Shown one piece after another: positions 9,265-18,737 of a stretch of DNA of 64,000 nucleotides; positions within the stretch are counted from its first letter, which is position 1, and every line of letters starts with the position of its first letter. Under the pieces are notes generated by a model that worked only from the letters and a program-made list of their open reading frames with translations, was not told where the DNA came from and did not search any database. A program made the translations under genes and the position numbers. Source of the stretch: Celerinatantimonas sp046054195 (lineage in GTDB: Bacteria > Pseudomonadota > Gammaproteobacteria > Enterobacterales > Celerinatantimonadaceae); assembly GCF_046054195.1 (NCBI RefSeq), contig NZ_JBEQCS010000010.1, positions 1 through 64,000 of the forward strand. The letters are read 5' to 3'.

Positions 9265-10587
9265 ATGGGAATGCAAATGACACAACAATATGGCGTTATC
9301 GGACTGGGTCGCTCAGGGTTGGCTACAGTTCGTTATCTATTGCGTCAGGGGATTACACCTGTTGTGTTTGATACGCGTGAAAATCCGGCATTGGCAGAGC
9401 AATTGCCTGCACAAGTATCACTTTTAAAAGGCGAACTTGAGCGCTTTGAAGCTGAATTGATGGTGCTGGATACTTTGGTCGTTGCACCGGGATTGAGCGT
9501 GCGCAGCGAACTGTTTGCAAGATTACGTCTCGCAGGTAAAGCCATTATCGGCGATGTTGAGCTGTTTGCATCTTTGTGCGATGCCCCAGTGATTGGCATT
9601 ACCGGCAGTAACGGTAAAACGACAGTGACGACGTTAGTTGGCAAGATGGCACAAGCGGCTGGAATTAATGTCGGTGTTGGCGGAAATATTGGAACTCCGG
9701 TATTGGAGCTGCTCGAGCATGATGCCAAGCTGTATGTGTTGGAGTTATCTAGTTTTCAGCTTGAAACAACTGACTCGCTGCAATTGGTTGGCGCAACGGT
9801 ATTAAATGTGACCAGCGATCATATGAACCGTTATCGAGACTTAGCGGATTACCGGGATGCCAAACGCCGCATCTATCGCCATTGCCAAATGTGTTTGGTG
9901 AATGCTGATGACTTAGCAACGATGCCTGAGAATGCCAATGAGCAAAACATTAAGCAATTCTCATTGAATAAACCAGCGGACTATTGGGTCTGTGAAGATA
10001 ATGGTCAGTACTGGCTGATGGCAGGCCAGAGCAAGCTTATTGCTTGCAGCGAATTGAAGATGAGCGGCCGGCATAACTGGGCTAACGCACTGTGTGCTAT
10101 TGCCTTGGGCGATGCCGCAGGGATTGACCGCAGCGCCATGCTTGAAGTGCTTCGCACTTTTGGCGGACTAACGCATCGCTGTGAATTCATAGCGCAGTTT
10201 CAGGGCATTGACTATATCAATGATTCAAAAGCGACCAACATCGGTGCCACAATCGCCGCGCTACAGGGCTTTGAACATGATGCGGGACAAACTTGGTTGA
10301 TTGCAGGTGGCGATGGTAAAGGCGCTGATTTTTCAGAGCTTGCACCTTGGCTGGCTAAAACGGCTGGTGTGGCAATCTTTGGTCAAGATGCGGATAAAAT
10401 TGCGCAAGTTTATCCACTTTCGCACCGCGTAAAAGATTTACCCGAAGCGATTGATTATTTAACGGCACAAGCCAAACCAGGCGATCGAATTTTGTTATCG
10501 CCAGCGTGTGCAAGCTGGGACATGTATCCGGGCTTTGCCGCCAGAGGCGATCACTTTAGAGAGCTGGTGGAGGGATTATGCAGCTAA
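9265..10587 (+). CDS. murD: UDP-MurNAc-L-alanine:D-glutamate ligase MurD
   Basis: MurD adds D-glutamate to UDP-MurNAc-L-Ala. The product is 440 residues (E. coli 438), with an N-terminal Rossmann-like GVIGLGRSGLA segment, ATP loop ITGSNGKTTVTTL and the C-terminal LSPACASWDMYPGFAARG block typical of MurD. Three in-frame ATGs occur within 12 bases (9265, 9271, 9277). GAGG at 9251-9254 suits the first, while GGGA at 9267-9270 could serve the third. The order murE-murF-mraY-murD-ftsW-murG-murC is the classical one. Confidence 0.97.
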   Translation: MGMQMTQQYGVIGLGRSGLATVRYLLRQGITPVVFDTRENPALAEQLPAQVSLLKGELERFEAELMVLDTLVVAPGLSVRSELFARLRLAGKAIIGDVELFASLCDAPVIGITGSNGKTTVTTLVGKMAQAAGINVGVGGNIGTPVLELLEHDAKLYVLELSSFQLETTDSLQLVGATVLNVTSDHMNRYRDLADYRDAKRRIYRHCQMCLVNADDLATMPENANEQNIKQFSLNKPADYWVCEDNGQYWLMAGQSKLIACSELKMSGRHNWANALCAIALGDAAGIDRSAMLEVLRTFGGLTHRCEFIAQFQGIDYINDSKATNIGATIAALQGFEHDAGQTWLIAGGDGKGADFSELAPWLAKTAGVAIFGQDADKIAQVYPLSHRVKDLPEAIDYLTAQAKPGDRILLSPACASWDMYPGFAARGDHFRELVEGLCS

Positions 10588-11774
10588 GGTTAATCCCGAA
10601 ACTGCAGCGTCCATGGGGTTGGTTAAGACAACCTCAGGCCTTTGAAACTGGGCGATTGTATGACCGCCAATTGTTGTTGTTAGCGATTGGTTTGTTATGT
10701 CTAGGTTTGGTGATGGTAGCTTCAGCTTCTATTGCTGAGAGCATGGCTTCACACCACAGCCCATTTTTATTTGTTAAGCATCACGCGGTTTATGTCGTAA
10801 TTTGTTTAATCGCCATGGCAGTCGTGGTGCAGTGCCCGGTAGAGCTCTGGAAGCAGCACAATGCCAAATTTCTCTTGGCCACAATGGCTGGGTTGTTATT
10901 GGTTTTAATCGTGGGCCACGATATTAACGGGAGTAAGCGCTGGATTGGCTTTGGACCATTAAATATCCAGCCTGCAGAGTTCGCAAAATTAGCTTTATTT
11001 GCTTATCTGGCTGGTTATTTGGTTCGCCGAAATCAGGAAATACGAGAAAACCTAAAAGGGTTTTTAAAACCGCTGGTTGTTTTGTGCGTATTAGCCGTGA
11101 TGATTTTAGCCCAGCCAGATTTAGGAACCGTCGTCGTTATGTTTGTTGCGACCATCGGAATGCTGTTTATTGCCGGCGCGAAATTGATTCAATTTATTGG
11201 ATTAATGTCTAGCGGCATTGTGGCGGTGGTGATTTTGATTGTTGCCGAACCATATCGAATGCGGCGTGTGACATCGTTTTTGAACCCTTGGCAAGATCCG
11301 TTTGGCAGCGGTTATCAGCTTACCCAATCCTTGATGGCATTTGGCCGAGGACAGTGGTTTGGTGAAGGATTAGGAAATTCGGTTTTAAAACTGGAATATC
11401 TACCAGAGGCACATACTGACTTCGTGATGGCTATTTTGGCTGAAGAGCTCGGTTTTGTTGGCGTCTGTATTGTTTTAGCGCTGTTTGCTTGGTTGTCATA
11501 CAAAGCGATTGCGATTGGTCAGCGGGCGTTAAAAAGCAATCAACCATTTGAAGGGTATTTGGCTAGCGGAATGGGATTTTGGATTGCATTTCAAAGTGCT
11601 GTGAATATTGGTGCGGCATCGGGAATGATGCCAACTAAAGGATTAACATTGCCGCTGGTAAGTTATGGCGGCTCAAGTTTGTTGGTGATGTCGGTTGCTG
11701 TTGGATTGCTACTTCGAATTGATTACGAGTGGCGCCAAGCGAATCAACAAGCCTATCGCAAGGAGGGCGAATGA
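10578..11774 (+). CDS. ftsW: Septal peptidoglycan glycosyltransferase FtsW
   Basis: FtsW is the SEDS-family polymerase that makes septal glycan strands from lipid II together with FtsI. The 398-residue protein shows about ten membrane helices. SEDS signatures include NGSKRWIGFGPLNIQPAEFAK and, late in the protein, LPLVSYGGSSLLVMS. A hydrophilic N-terminal tail of about 30 residues precedes the first helix. It starts inside the murD end (10-nt overlap) and ends in a 4-nt overlap with murG. Confidence 0.97.
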   Translation: MQLRLIPKLQRPWGWLRQPQAFETGRLYDRQLLLLAIGLLCLGLVMVASASIAESMASHHSPFLFVKHHAVYVVICLIAMAVVVQCPVELWKQHNAKFLLATMAGLLLVLIVGHDINGSKRWIGFGPLNIQPAEFAKLALFAYLAGYLVRRNQEIRENLKGFLKPLVVLCVLAVMILAQPDLGTVVVMFVATIGMLFIAGAKLIQFIGLMSSGIVAVVILIVAEPYRMRRVTSFLNPWQDPFGSGYQLTQSLMAFGRGQWFGEGLGNSVLKLEYLPEAHTDFVMAILAEELGFVGVCIVLALFAWLSYKAIAIGQRALKSNQPFEGYLASGMGFWIAFQSAVNIGAASGMMPTKGLTLPLVSYGGSSLLVMSVAVGLLLRIDYEWRQANQQAYRKEGE

Positions 11775-12838
11775 ACCAGCATATGCCTCATTTAGTCGTA
11801 ATGGCTGGTGGTACTGGCGGTCATGTTTTTCCAGGACTTGCTGTTGCTCGATTGATGCAATCACGCGGCTGGAAAATTACTTGGCTGGGTACGCCAACTC
11901 GGATGGAAGCTGACTTAGTTCCGCGCCATGGTTTTGATATTGAATTTTTAGATATTAAAGGCGTGCGTGGCAACGGATTAATTCGTAAACTTGCCGCGCC
12001 TTGGAAAATATTGCGGGCAGTGATGCAAGCGCGTTCAGTGTTTAAGAAGCTTAAGCCCAATGTGGTGCTGGGAATGGGCGGCTTTGCCAGTGGCCCCGGT
12101 GGCATCGCTGCAAGAATGATGGGTATTCCATTGGTGATCCATGAGCAGAATGCCGTTGCTGGAATGACCAATCGTTGGCTTAACCGGTTTTCGAGCCGTT
12201 CTTTGGCCGCGTTTCCTAAAGCATTACCGGGCGCGCAGCAAGTTGGCAACCCTGTGCGTTTAGAGATTGTGGAAGTCGGCCGAGGCGCACGGATTTTTAC
12301 TAACCGAATGAATATTTTGGTGATTGGGGGCAGCTTAGGAGCCCAAGTTTTAAATGAACAGCTCCCTGGTGCTATCCAATCATGTGGAAACTTGGCCTTG
12401 CAGGTTCACCATCAGGTGGGCCGTGGCAATGGTGATTCAACCTTGCAGCGTTATCGCGCCCTCGGGGTGAATCATGTTCAAGTTGATGAATTTATAGATG
12501 ATATGGCGCAAGCCTATCGCTGGGCCGACTTGGTTATCTGTCGAGCCGGAGCATTAACGGTGAGTGAATTGGCAGCCGCTGGTTTGCCCGCGATTTTTGT
12601 GCCATTGCCCCATGCGGTAGACGACCATCAAACGAAAAATGCACGTTATCTGGCAGATCACGGTGCGGCGCGAATATTGCCGCAAGCACAGCTAGATGCA
12701 CTGCATCTAAGCGAATTATTACAAGAGCTGGCTAAACCATCGGTGCGTGAAATGATGTCACGCGAAGCGTTGAAATTGGCGATTAACGATGCAACACAAC
12801 AAGTTGCCGATGTGTGCCAGCAAATAGGTAAGAAATGA
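11771..12838 (+). CDS. murG: UDP-GlcNAc:lipid I N-acetylglucosaminyltransferase MurG
   Basis: MurG, on the inner face of the membrane, adds GlcNAc to lipid I to form lipid II. From the ATG at 11771 the product is 355 residues, the same as E. coli MurG. AAGGAGGG at 11760-11767 is a strong ribosome site, and the conserved GGTGGHVFPG lies at residues 13-22. The C-terminal UDP-sugar domain carries LVICRAGALTVSELAAAGLP and HAVDDHQTKNA. An upstream frame start at 11729 lies within ftsW and is rejected. Confidence 0.98.
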   Translation: MNQHMPHLVVMAGGTGGHVFPGLAVARLMQSRGWKITWLGTPTRMEADLVPRHGFDIEFLDIKGVRGNGLIRKLAAPWKILRAVMQARSVFKKLKPNVVLGMGGFASGPGGIAARMMGIPLVIHEQNAVAGMTNRWLNRFSSRSLAAFPKALPGAQQVGNPVRLEIVEVGRGARIFTNRMNILVIGGSLGAQVLNEQLPGAIQSCGNLALQVHHQVGRGNGDSTLQRYRALGVNHVQVDEFIDDMAQAYRWADLVICRAGALTVSELAAAGLPAIFVPLPHAVDDHQTKNARYLADHGAARILPQAQLDALHLSELLQELAKPSVREMMSREALKLAINDATQQVADVCQQIGKK

Positions 12839-14307
12839 GTAGAACAATGACAAAAGTCGAATTGGCCAAAATACGTTTAATGATCCCAGAAATGCGACGG
12901 GTTAAACGGATCCACTTTGTTGGGATTGGTGGCGCTGGGATGGGCGGTATTGCTGAAGTTTTAGCAAACGAAGGCTATCAAGTTAGCGGCTCAGACCAAC
13001 AGCACAGTATGATGACGGATCGCTTAAGTGAGCTCGGTGCTGATATTGCTTTTGAACATAAAGCCGAAAATGTTAACGGCGCTAGTGTAGTGGTTGTTTC
13101 ATCTGCCATTCATGAAGGTAACCCAGAAGTAGAAGCCGCGCGCAAATTGCGTATTCCTGTCGTGCGTCGAGCGGAAATGCTAGCTGAGTTGATGCGCTAT
13201 CGCCATGGTGTTGCGGTTGCTGGCACTCACGGTAAAACGACAACCACGAGTTTGATTGCCTCTATCTATGCTCAGGCACAGCGCGACCCAACTTTTGTCA
13301 TCGGCGGGTTATTAAATAGTGCCGGGACCAATGCCCGTTTGGGCACAAGTCGTTATTTGATTGCTGAAGCTGATGAAAGTGATGCGTCCTTTTTGCATCT
13401 GCAACCGATGATGGCTGTGGTTACAAACATTGAAGCTGACCACATGGATACCTACGCGGGTGACTTTAGCCGTTTGCAGCAGACATTTATCAAATTTTTA
13501 CATAACCTGCCTTTTTATGGTGTGGCGGTTGTCTGCGCTGATGATCCCGTGGTGAGCTCATTAATTGCACAAATCGGGCGTCAAGTGATCACCTATGGTT
13601 TTTCCGAAGGCGTTGATGTTCGTATCAGCGATTTTACCCAGCTTAGAGATCGCTGCCGATTTAATGTCACTCGTCATGATTTACCACCTTTGGCTATTGA
13701 GCTGGCCATGCCTGGGCGACATAACGCGCTTAATGCCGCGGCAGCCATTGCAATCGCCAGTGAAGATGGCATCAGTGATGAGTATATCGTCGAAGCGTTA
13801 AATAATTTTCAGGGGATTGGACGGCGTTTTCAGCAATATGGTGAATTTGAAACCGGTCGTGGCAAAGCAATTTTACTCGATGACTATGGGCATCATCCAA
13901 CTGAAGTAGCGGCAACGATTGCAGCGGCTCGTCAGGCTTGGCCAGAACGGCGCTTGGTGATGGCTTATCAGCCGCATCGCTATACGCGAACTCGCGACTT
14001 ATATGAAGACTTTTTAGATGTGCTTAGTCAAGTTGACCAGTTATTGCTACTGGAAGTTTATAGTGCTGGCGAGGATCCGATCCCAGGCGTTGATAGTCGC
14101 GCATTATGCCGCTCTTTGCGTCAGCGTGGCTTAGAACCGATCTATGTGCGAACTCCACAGGAGCTACCCGCGCGTTTAGCCGAAGTTGTTCGCGATCAGG
14201 ATCTGGTGATAACTCAAGGTGCTGGCAACATTGGCGCGTTGGCGCGCCGTTTGGGTGAACTTGAATTAAATATTGAAAAAATGAAAGAGTTATCTGATGG
14301 TTGCTAG
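12835..14307 (+). CDS. murC: UDP-MurNAc:L-alanine ligase MurC
   Basis: MurC adds the first amino acid, L-alanine, to UDP-MurNAc. The N-terminus RIHFVGIGGAGMGGIAEVL is a nucleotide-fold signature, AGTHGKTTTTSL is the ATP loop, and IAEADESDASFL and LLDDYGHHPTEV are family blocks. Length 490 matches E. coli (491). The ATG at 12835 overlaps the murG stop; an ATG at 12847 is possible. In E. coli ddlB follows, but here 117 bases of non-coding DNA with a promoter lead to ftsQ. Confidence 0.97.
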   Translation: MSRTMTKVELAKIRLMIPEMRRVKRIHFVGIGGAGMGGIAEVLANEGYQVSGSDQQHSMMTDRLSELGADIAFEHKAENVNGASVVVVSSAIHEGNPEVEAARKLRIPVVRRAEMLAELMRYRHGVAVAGTHGKTTTTSLIASIYAQAQRDPTFVIGGLLNSAGTNARLGTSRYLIAEADESDASFLHLQPMMAVVTNIEADHMDTYAGDFSRLQQTFIKFLHNLPFYGVAVVCADDPVVSSLIAQIGRQVITYGFSEGVDVRISDFTQLRDRCRFNVTRHDLPPLAIELAMPGRHNALNAAAAIAIASEDGISDEYIVEALNNFQGIGRRFQQYGEFETGRGKAILLDDYGHHPTEVAATIAAARQAWPERRLVMAYQPHRYTRTRDLYEDFLDVLSQVDQLLLLEVYSAGEDPIPGVDSRALCRSLRQRGLEPIYVRTPQELPARLAEVVRDQDLVITQGAGNIGALARRLGELELNIEKMKELSDGC

Positions 14308-14368
14308 AGAAAAGACCTATTATTGCAAGATATCGATAAATTTTGTTGCTAAGGCTTTGAATCTAGCA

Positions 14369-14397
14369 TTTAAAGGCAATGAAGCTGGCGCTATAAT
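14369..14397 (+). promoter_or_regulatory. Candidate promoter for ftsQAZ
   Basis: TATAAT, a perfect -10 element, lies at 14392-14397 with TTTAAA at 14369-14374, spacing 17 bases, about 28 bases before the ftsQ start codon. It occupies the gap where ddlB sits in E. coli, and would allow ftsQ-ftsA-ftsZ to be transcribed independently of the upstream mur genes, as is known in other gammaproteobacteria. The -35 match is only partial. Confidence 0.6.
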
Positions 14398-14424
14398 GAC
14401 CAGTTTTAAATGTAGGAATGATAA

Positions 14425-15219
14425 GTGCGCGTAGCACTACAGACAATTCCCAGATTACTGCGCTTTTCGAGTGCTGTGAGTGGGCGGATTGATAAACCGT
14501 ATTTTGCCGGGGTGCTATTTTTTCTGGCGGTCGTTATTTTCTGCGTCAGTGGCGCAGTGGATATCTATCACCAGTTGAGTAACTCAAAACTGATGCCGAT
14601 GACCTCAATTTTGATTTCAGGTGATCGTCATTATGTGAGTGATGCAGATTTACAAAGGGCCTTGAAACAGGTGCCTCAGGCTGGCAACTTTTTTACCTTA
14701 GATGTGAATAAGGTGCAAAAGGCTCTGGAAGCTTTGCCTTGGGTACAGCAAGTGAGTGTTCGTAAGCAGTGGCCTAACAAGCTCAGAGTTCACTTGCAGG
14801 AGCAGCAGGTCGAAGCGTTTTGGAATAATAAAGCGCTGCTCAATCCGCAAGGCGAGATATTTAATGCACCAGTGAGTGATGTTCACAAAGATCTGGTTCA
14901 TTTAAATGGCCCTGATGATTTTGCCAGCGAAATACTCAGCGCTTGGCAAAATATGCAGAAATTGGTAGCTGCTAAGCAGTTATCAATTCAGTCAGTGACT
15001 TTAAACGCAAGGCGTTCATGGTCTCTGACATTGACAAATGGTATCCAGTTACGGCTTGGACAGAGTGACCGGATTAAACGGTTGCAGCGGTTTATCAGTT
15101 TATACGACCAACTGCATCCGGAAAAAATGGCTTATGCAGATTTACGTTATAACAACGGTCTGGCAGTAGGTTGGAAACAGCAACAGGATTCGACGGCGAA
15201 TGACCAAGGCGACAGATAA
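14425..15219 (+). CDS. ftsQ: Cell division protein FtsQ
   Basis: FtsQ is a bitopic divisome protein that links early cytoplasmic and late periplasmic division proteins. The 264-residue product has a cytoplasmic tail, one membrane helix near residues 29-47, then a periplasmic POTRA domain (about 58-128, with the SILISGDRHYVSDADLQRAL segment) and a beta domain. It starts at a GTG preceded by AGGA (14414-14417) at a 7-nt spacing. The C-terminus overlaps ftsA by 20 nt. Confidence 0.95.
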   Translation: MRVALQTIPRLLRFSSAVSGRIDKPYFAGVLFFLAVVIFCVSGAVDIYHQLSNSKLMPMTSILISGDRHYVSDADLQRALKQVPQAGNFFTLDVNKVQKALEALPWVQQVSVRKQWPNKLRVHLQEQQVEAFWNNKALLNPQGEIFNAPVSDVHKDLVHLNGPDDFASEILSAWQNMQKLVAAKQLSIQSVTLNARRSWSLTLTNGIQLRLGQSDRIKRLQRFISLYDQLHPEKMAYADLRYNNGLAVGWKQQQDSTANDQGDR

Positions 15220-16456
15220 AAATCTAATTGTGGGATTAGATATTGGCAGCTCAAAAGTAGCGGTGCTGATCGGTGAAGTACTCCCGGATAACCAATTAAA
15301 TATTATTGGTGTCGGTTCTCATTCATCCAAAGGGATGGATAAAGGAGGCGTTAACGATCTTGAAGCTGTCGTGAAATCAGTGCAAAGAGCAGTGCACGAA
15401 GCTGAGCTGATGGCCGATTGCCAGATTAGTTCTGTTTATCTGGGGATTTCTGGCAAGCATATTAGCTGCATGAACGAAAAGGGCATGGTGCCTATCAACG
15501 AAGATGAAGTGACTCAAGAAGACGTTGATAATGCCATCCATACAGCAAAATCGGTGCGCTTAAAAGATGAACACCGCGTGCTGCATGTGTTGCCTCAAGA
15601 ATTTGCGATTGATTATCAAGAAGGGATTAAAAATCCGATTGGATTATCCGGCGTGCGAATGGAAGCAAAAGTCCATTTAATCACCTGCCACAACGACATG
15701 GCACGTAATATCGTCAAGTGTGTTGAACGCTGTGGGCTTAAAGTTGATCAGCTTATTTTTTCAGCGTTGGCATCAAGCTATGCAGTTTTAACCGATGACG
15801 AAAAAGAGTTGGGGGTTTGCCTGGTTGATATCGGTGCCGGAACCATGGATTTAGCCGCGTATACTGGCGGCGCACTGCGACATACTACGGTTATCCCATA
15901 TGCAGGTAATGCAGTCACCAGTGATATTGCCTATGCGTTTGGCACGCCACTGGGAGATGCTGAAAACGTTAAGGTTCAATATGGCTGTGCGTTAGGTCAA
16001 CTAGTGAGTCGGGATGACACGATTGAAGTTCCAAGTGTCGGTGGTCGTCCTGCACGCAGTTTGCAGCGTCAAACATTAGCAGAAGTCATTGAGCCACGTT
16101 ATAGCGAGTTGCTCTCAATGGTCAAAGCTGAGTTAGATGAACTGCGCGATAAATTGAAAAAACAAGGGGTGAAACATCAGTTGGGTGCCGGAGTGGTACT
16201 CACCGGTGGGGCAGCCCAGATGGAAGGAATTGTTGAGTGTGCTGAGCAAATTCTGCAGTGTCAGGTCCGGGTCGGTAAACCTGAGCGGGTCGCCGGTCTG
16301 ACCGAATATGTTCAGTCATCAACATATGCAACGGCTGTTGGCTTGTTGCATTACGGAAGGGAAAACCGCTACGAGCGCTTTACCGATGATAAAGCGCCCG
16401 GTTCTGTAAGTAATCTTTTGAAACGAGTGAAGAGCTGGTTTCAAGGTGAGTTTTAA
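15200..16456 (+). CDS. ftsA: Cell division protein FtsA
   Basis: FtsA is the actin-like ATPase that tethers FtsZ to the membrane and triggers septal synthesis. The 418-residue product has the phosphate-1 segment GLDIGSSKVAVLIGE near the N-terminus, LVDIGAGTMDLAAY as phosphate-2, the adenosine motif VVLTGGAAQMEGI, and a C-terminal amphipathic helix (VSNLLKRVKSWFQGEF) that inserts in the membrane. Length equals that of E. coli (420) within two residues. It begins inside ftsQ. Confidence 0.98.
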   Translation: MTKATDKNLIVGLDIGSSKVAVLIGEVLPDNQLNIIGVGSHSSKGMDKGGVNDLEAVVKSVQRAVHEAELMADCQISSVYLGISGKHISCMNEKGMVPINEDEVTQEDVDNAIHTAKSVRLKDEHRVLHVLPQEFAIDYQEGIKNPIGLSGVRMEAKVHLITCHNDMARNIVKCVERCGLKVDQLIFSALASSYAVLTDDEKELGVCLVDIGAGTMDLAAYTGGALRHTTVIPYAGNAVTSDIAYAFGTPLGDAENVKVQYGCALGQLVSRDDTIEVPSVGGRPARSLQRQTLAEVIEPRYSELLSMVKAELDELRDKLKKQGVKHQLGAGVVLTGGAAQMEGIVECAEQILQCQVRVGKPERVAGLTEYVQSSTYATAVGLLHYGRENRYERFTDDKAPGSVSNLLKRVKSWFQGEF

Positions 16457-16498
16457 TCCGTTGGTCTAAAGGCCGACGAATCATGCGGAGAGAGAATT

Positions 16499-17668
16499 AT
16501 GTTTGAGATTATGGATAGTCATACCGACGAAGCCGTTATTAAAGTGGTTGGTGTCGGTGGCGGTGGCGGCAATGCCGTCGAGCATATGGTTCAACAGTCT
16601 ATTGAAGGTGTTGAATTTATTGCAATAAATACTGATGCTCAGGCATTGCGTAATTCCACTGCAGATAAAACCCTGCAGATTGGCGGCAGTATTACCAAAG
16701 GCCTTGGCGCAGGCGCAAATCCAGAAGTTGGACGAAATGCGGCAACTGAAGACAGAGAACAAATTCAAGATTTGCTCGAAGGTGCCGATATGGTATTTAT
16801 CGCAGCAGGAATGGGCGGTGGCACTGGTACCGGAGCTGCTCCCGTTGTTGCTGAAGTAGCTAAAGAGTTAGGAATTTTAACGGTTGCCGTCGTGACTCGT
16901 CCGTTTGCCTTTGAAGGCAAAAAACGTAGTGCTTATGCACAAAGCGGGATTGATGAGTTATCTCAATCGGTGGATTCATTAATTACAATTCCGAACGATA
17001 AGTTACTTAAAGTATTGGGCCGTGGTGTTTCACTGCTTGATGCTTTTAAAGCAGCGAACAATGTGCTGTTGGGATCTGTTCAGGGGATTGCTGAGCTGAT
17101 TACTCGTCCAGGCTTGATTAACGTCGACTTTGCTGACGTTCGCACAGTAATGCGCGAGATGGGCACTGCGATGATGGGAACTGGTGTTGCCAAAGGTGAT
17201 GACCGCGCAGAGGAAGCTGCTGAAACTGCAATTTCTAGCCCACTACTGGAAGATGTCGATTTAGCGGGTGCTCGCGGTATTCTGGTCAACATTACGGCTG
17301 GCTTTGATATGAGTATCGAAGAGTTTGAAACAGTGGGTAACGCGGTTAAAGCGTTTGCATCAGAAAATGCAACAGTGGTGGTTGGTGCAGTGATTGACCC
17401 TGACATGAGCGAAGAGTTGCGCGTGACGGTTGTTGCAACAGGGATTGGCTCTGAACGCCGTCCAGATATCACTTTGGTGAATAATCCGGTCAGTAAAGAA
17501 GTTGCCAAACCACAGCCACAACAAGTGGCATCAAACATGCAGCAATCTGCACCGCCAGCACCAGAAAGTAAAGCTGCGGTAGGTGGACATGCTCCAGCTC
17601 CTGCTGAGCAAAAAAATGATCTAGAATATTTAGATATTCCAGCATTTTTGCGCCGTCAAGCAGATTAA
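16499..17668 (+). CDS. ftsZ: Cell division protein FtsZ
   Basis: FtsZ is the tubulin-like GTPase that forms the division ring. The 389-residue protein has GGGGGNAVEHM near the N-terminus, the tubulin signature GGGTGTG at residues 106-112, and NVDFADVRTVM in the T7 region. A linker rich in Pro, Gln and Ala follows, ending in the conserved C-terminal peptide YLDIPAFLRRQ that binds FtsA and ZipA. CGGAGAGAGA lies just upstream of the ATG. A 42-base gap separates it from ftsA. Confidence 0.99.
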   Translation: MFEIMDSHTDEAVIKVVGVGGGGGNAVEHMVQQSIEGVEFIAINTDAQALRNSTADKTLQIGGSITKGLGAGANPEVGRNAATEDREQIQDLLEGADMVFIAAGMGGGTGTGAAPVVAEVAKELGILTVAVVTRPFAFEGKKRSAYAQSGIDELSQSVDSLITIPNDKLLKVLGRGVSLLDAFKAANNVLLGSVQGIAELITRPGLINVDFADVRTVMREMGTAMMGTGVAKGDDRAEEAAETAISSPLLEDVDLAGARGILVNITAGFDMSIEEFETVGNAVKAFASENATVVVGAVIDPDMSEELRVTVVATGIGSERRPDITLVNNPVSKEVAKPQPQQVASNMQQSAPPAPESKAAVGGHAPAPAEQKNDLEYLDIPAFLRRQAD

Positions 17669-17762
17669 GACGTGAATCGAGCTGTAGAATTGTCTTTACT
17701 TATGATAGAATATCCGACTAATTTTTGACGATGGCCGGATTTGACGAGAGGTTTTTGTGCCC

Positions 17763-18686
17763 ATGATTAAACAGCGAACACTTGCGAAACCTGTGCATGC
17801 GACTGGTATTGGTTTGCATTCAGGTAACAAAGTGACCATTGCGCTCAATCCGGCACCTGTCAATACCGGGATTGTATTCCGACGGGTTGATTTGGACCCT
17901 GTAGTGTCTATTCCGGCAAGCGCCGACTTGGTCCAGGATACAATGCTTTGTACTGGCTTGGTTGATGAACGAGGAAATCGTATCGCGACCATTGAACACT
18001 TGTTATCTGCTGTTGCTGCTTTAGGACTCGATAACTTAGTGGTCGAAGTTGATGCACCGGAAATTCCAATTATGGATGGTAGTTCTAGTCCGTTTGTCTT
18101 CTTATTGCAGTCAGCTGGCATTGAACAGCAGAATGCATTGAAAAAATTTATCCGCATTAAAGAAACTGTGCGGGTAGAGGCAGAAGAAGGAAAATGGGCA
18201 GAATTGCGGCCAAATCCTGCCGGCTTTAAAATCGATTTTGCCATCGATTTTGAACATCCAGCGATTTCTGGGCGCAATCAAAGTATCTCAATGGATTTTG
18301 ACAGTGTTAAATTCGTCAAAGAGCTGAGTCGAGCCAGAACATTCTGCTTCTTGCGAGATGTTGAGTTTATGCAAGCGCATAATTTGGCACTCGGTGGGAG
18401 CTTAGAAAACGCAATTGTTTTGGATGAATATCGGATCATCAACGATGAAGGTCTTCGTTACGAAGATGAATTTGTTCGTCATAAAGTTCTGGACGCGATT
18501 GGCGACCTTTGCTTAACCGGACATTCAATTTTGGGGCATTTGTGTGCTTACAAATCAGGCCATGCATTGAACAATATGTTGGCTCGTAAATTGTTATCAA
18601 CACCACAAGCTTTTGAAATTGTGACCTTTGATGATGAAGCTGCTGAAGTACCGCTCACTTACAGTCAGCCTCTGCAGGCATTCTAA
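17763..18686 (+). CDS. lpxC: UDP-3-O-acyl-GlcNAc deacetylase LpxC
   Basis: LpxC is the zinc deacetylase that commits UDP-3-O-acyl-GlcNAc to lipid A synthesis. Counting from the ATG at 17763 (MIKQRTLAKPV, 307 aa), the first zinc histidine in EHLLSAVAALG falls at residue 79, as in E. coli. The HKVLDAIGD block supplies the other ligands at about 240 and 244. A GTG at 17757 would add two residues and lies nearer the GAGAGG site, so it cannot be excluded. It is the last rightward gene of the dcw cluster. Confidence 0.97.
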   Translation: MIKQRTLAKPVHATGIGLHSGNKVTIALNPAPVNTGIVFRRVDLDPVVSIPASADLVQDTMLCTGLVDERGNRIATIEHLLSAVAALGLDNLVVEVDAPEIPIMDGSSSPFVFLLQSAGIEQQNALKKFIRIKETVRVEAEEGKWAELRPNPAGFKIDFAIDFEHPAISGRNQSISMDFDSVKFVKELSRARTFCFLRDVEFMQAHNLALGGSLENAIVLDEYRIINDEGLRYEDEFVRHKVLDAIGDLCLTGHSILGHLCAYKSGHALNNMLARKLLSTPQAFEIVTFDDEAAEVPLTYSQPLQAF

Positions 18687-18696
18687 GCAATCTTGT

Positions 18697-18737
18697 ATAG
18701 CGGCGCGTTATTTTTTCTCTCCGCAAAGCGCCGCTAT
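18697..18737. terminator. Hairpin between convergent lpxC and dciA
   Basis: ATAGCGGCGC (18697-18706) pairs perfectly with GCGCCGCTAT (18728-18737). The 21-base loop holds a T-run and the dciA stop codon, so the right arm lies within dciA. The stem is strong but the T-run is inside the loop instead of after it, so this is not a textbook intrinsic terminator. It may still block read-through between the two converging genes. Confidence 0.45.

Noticed and set aside
9345..9728. 127-codon minus-strand frame opposite murD
   Set aside because: Shadow of murD; rich in Ser, Pro and Thr as expected from the antisense of conserved coding sequence.
17080..18277. Long antisense frames opposite ftsZ and lpxC
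   Set aside because: They lie wholly opposite highly conserved genes and have no start signals; explained by codon bias of the sense genes.
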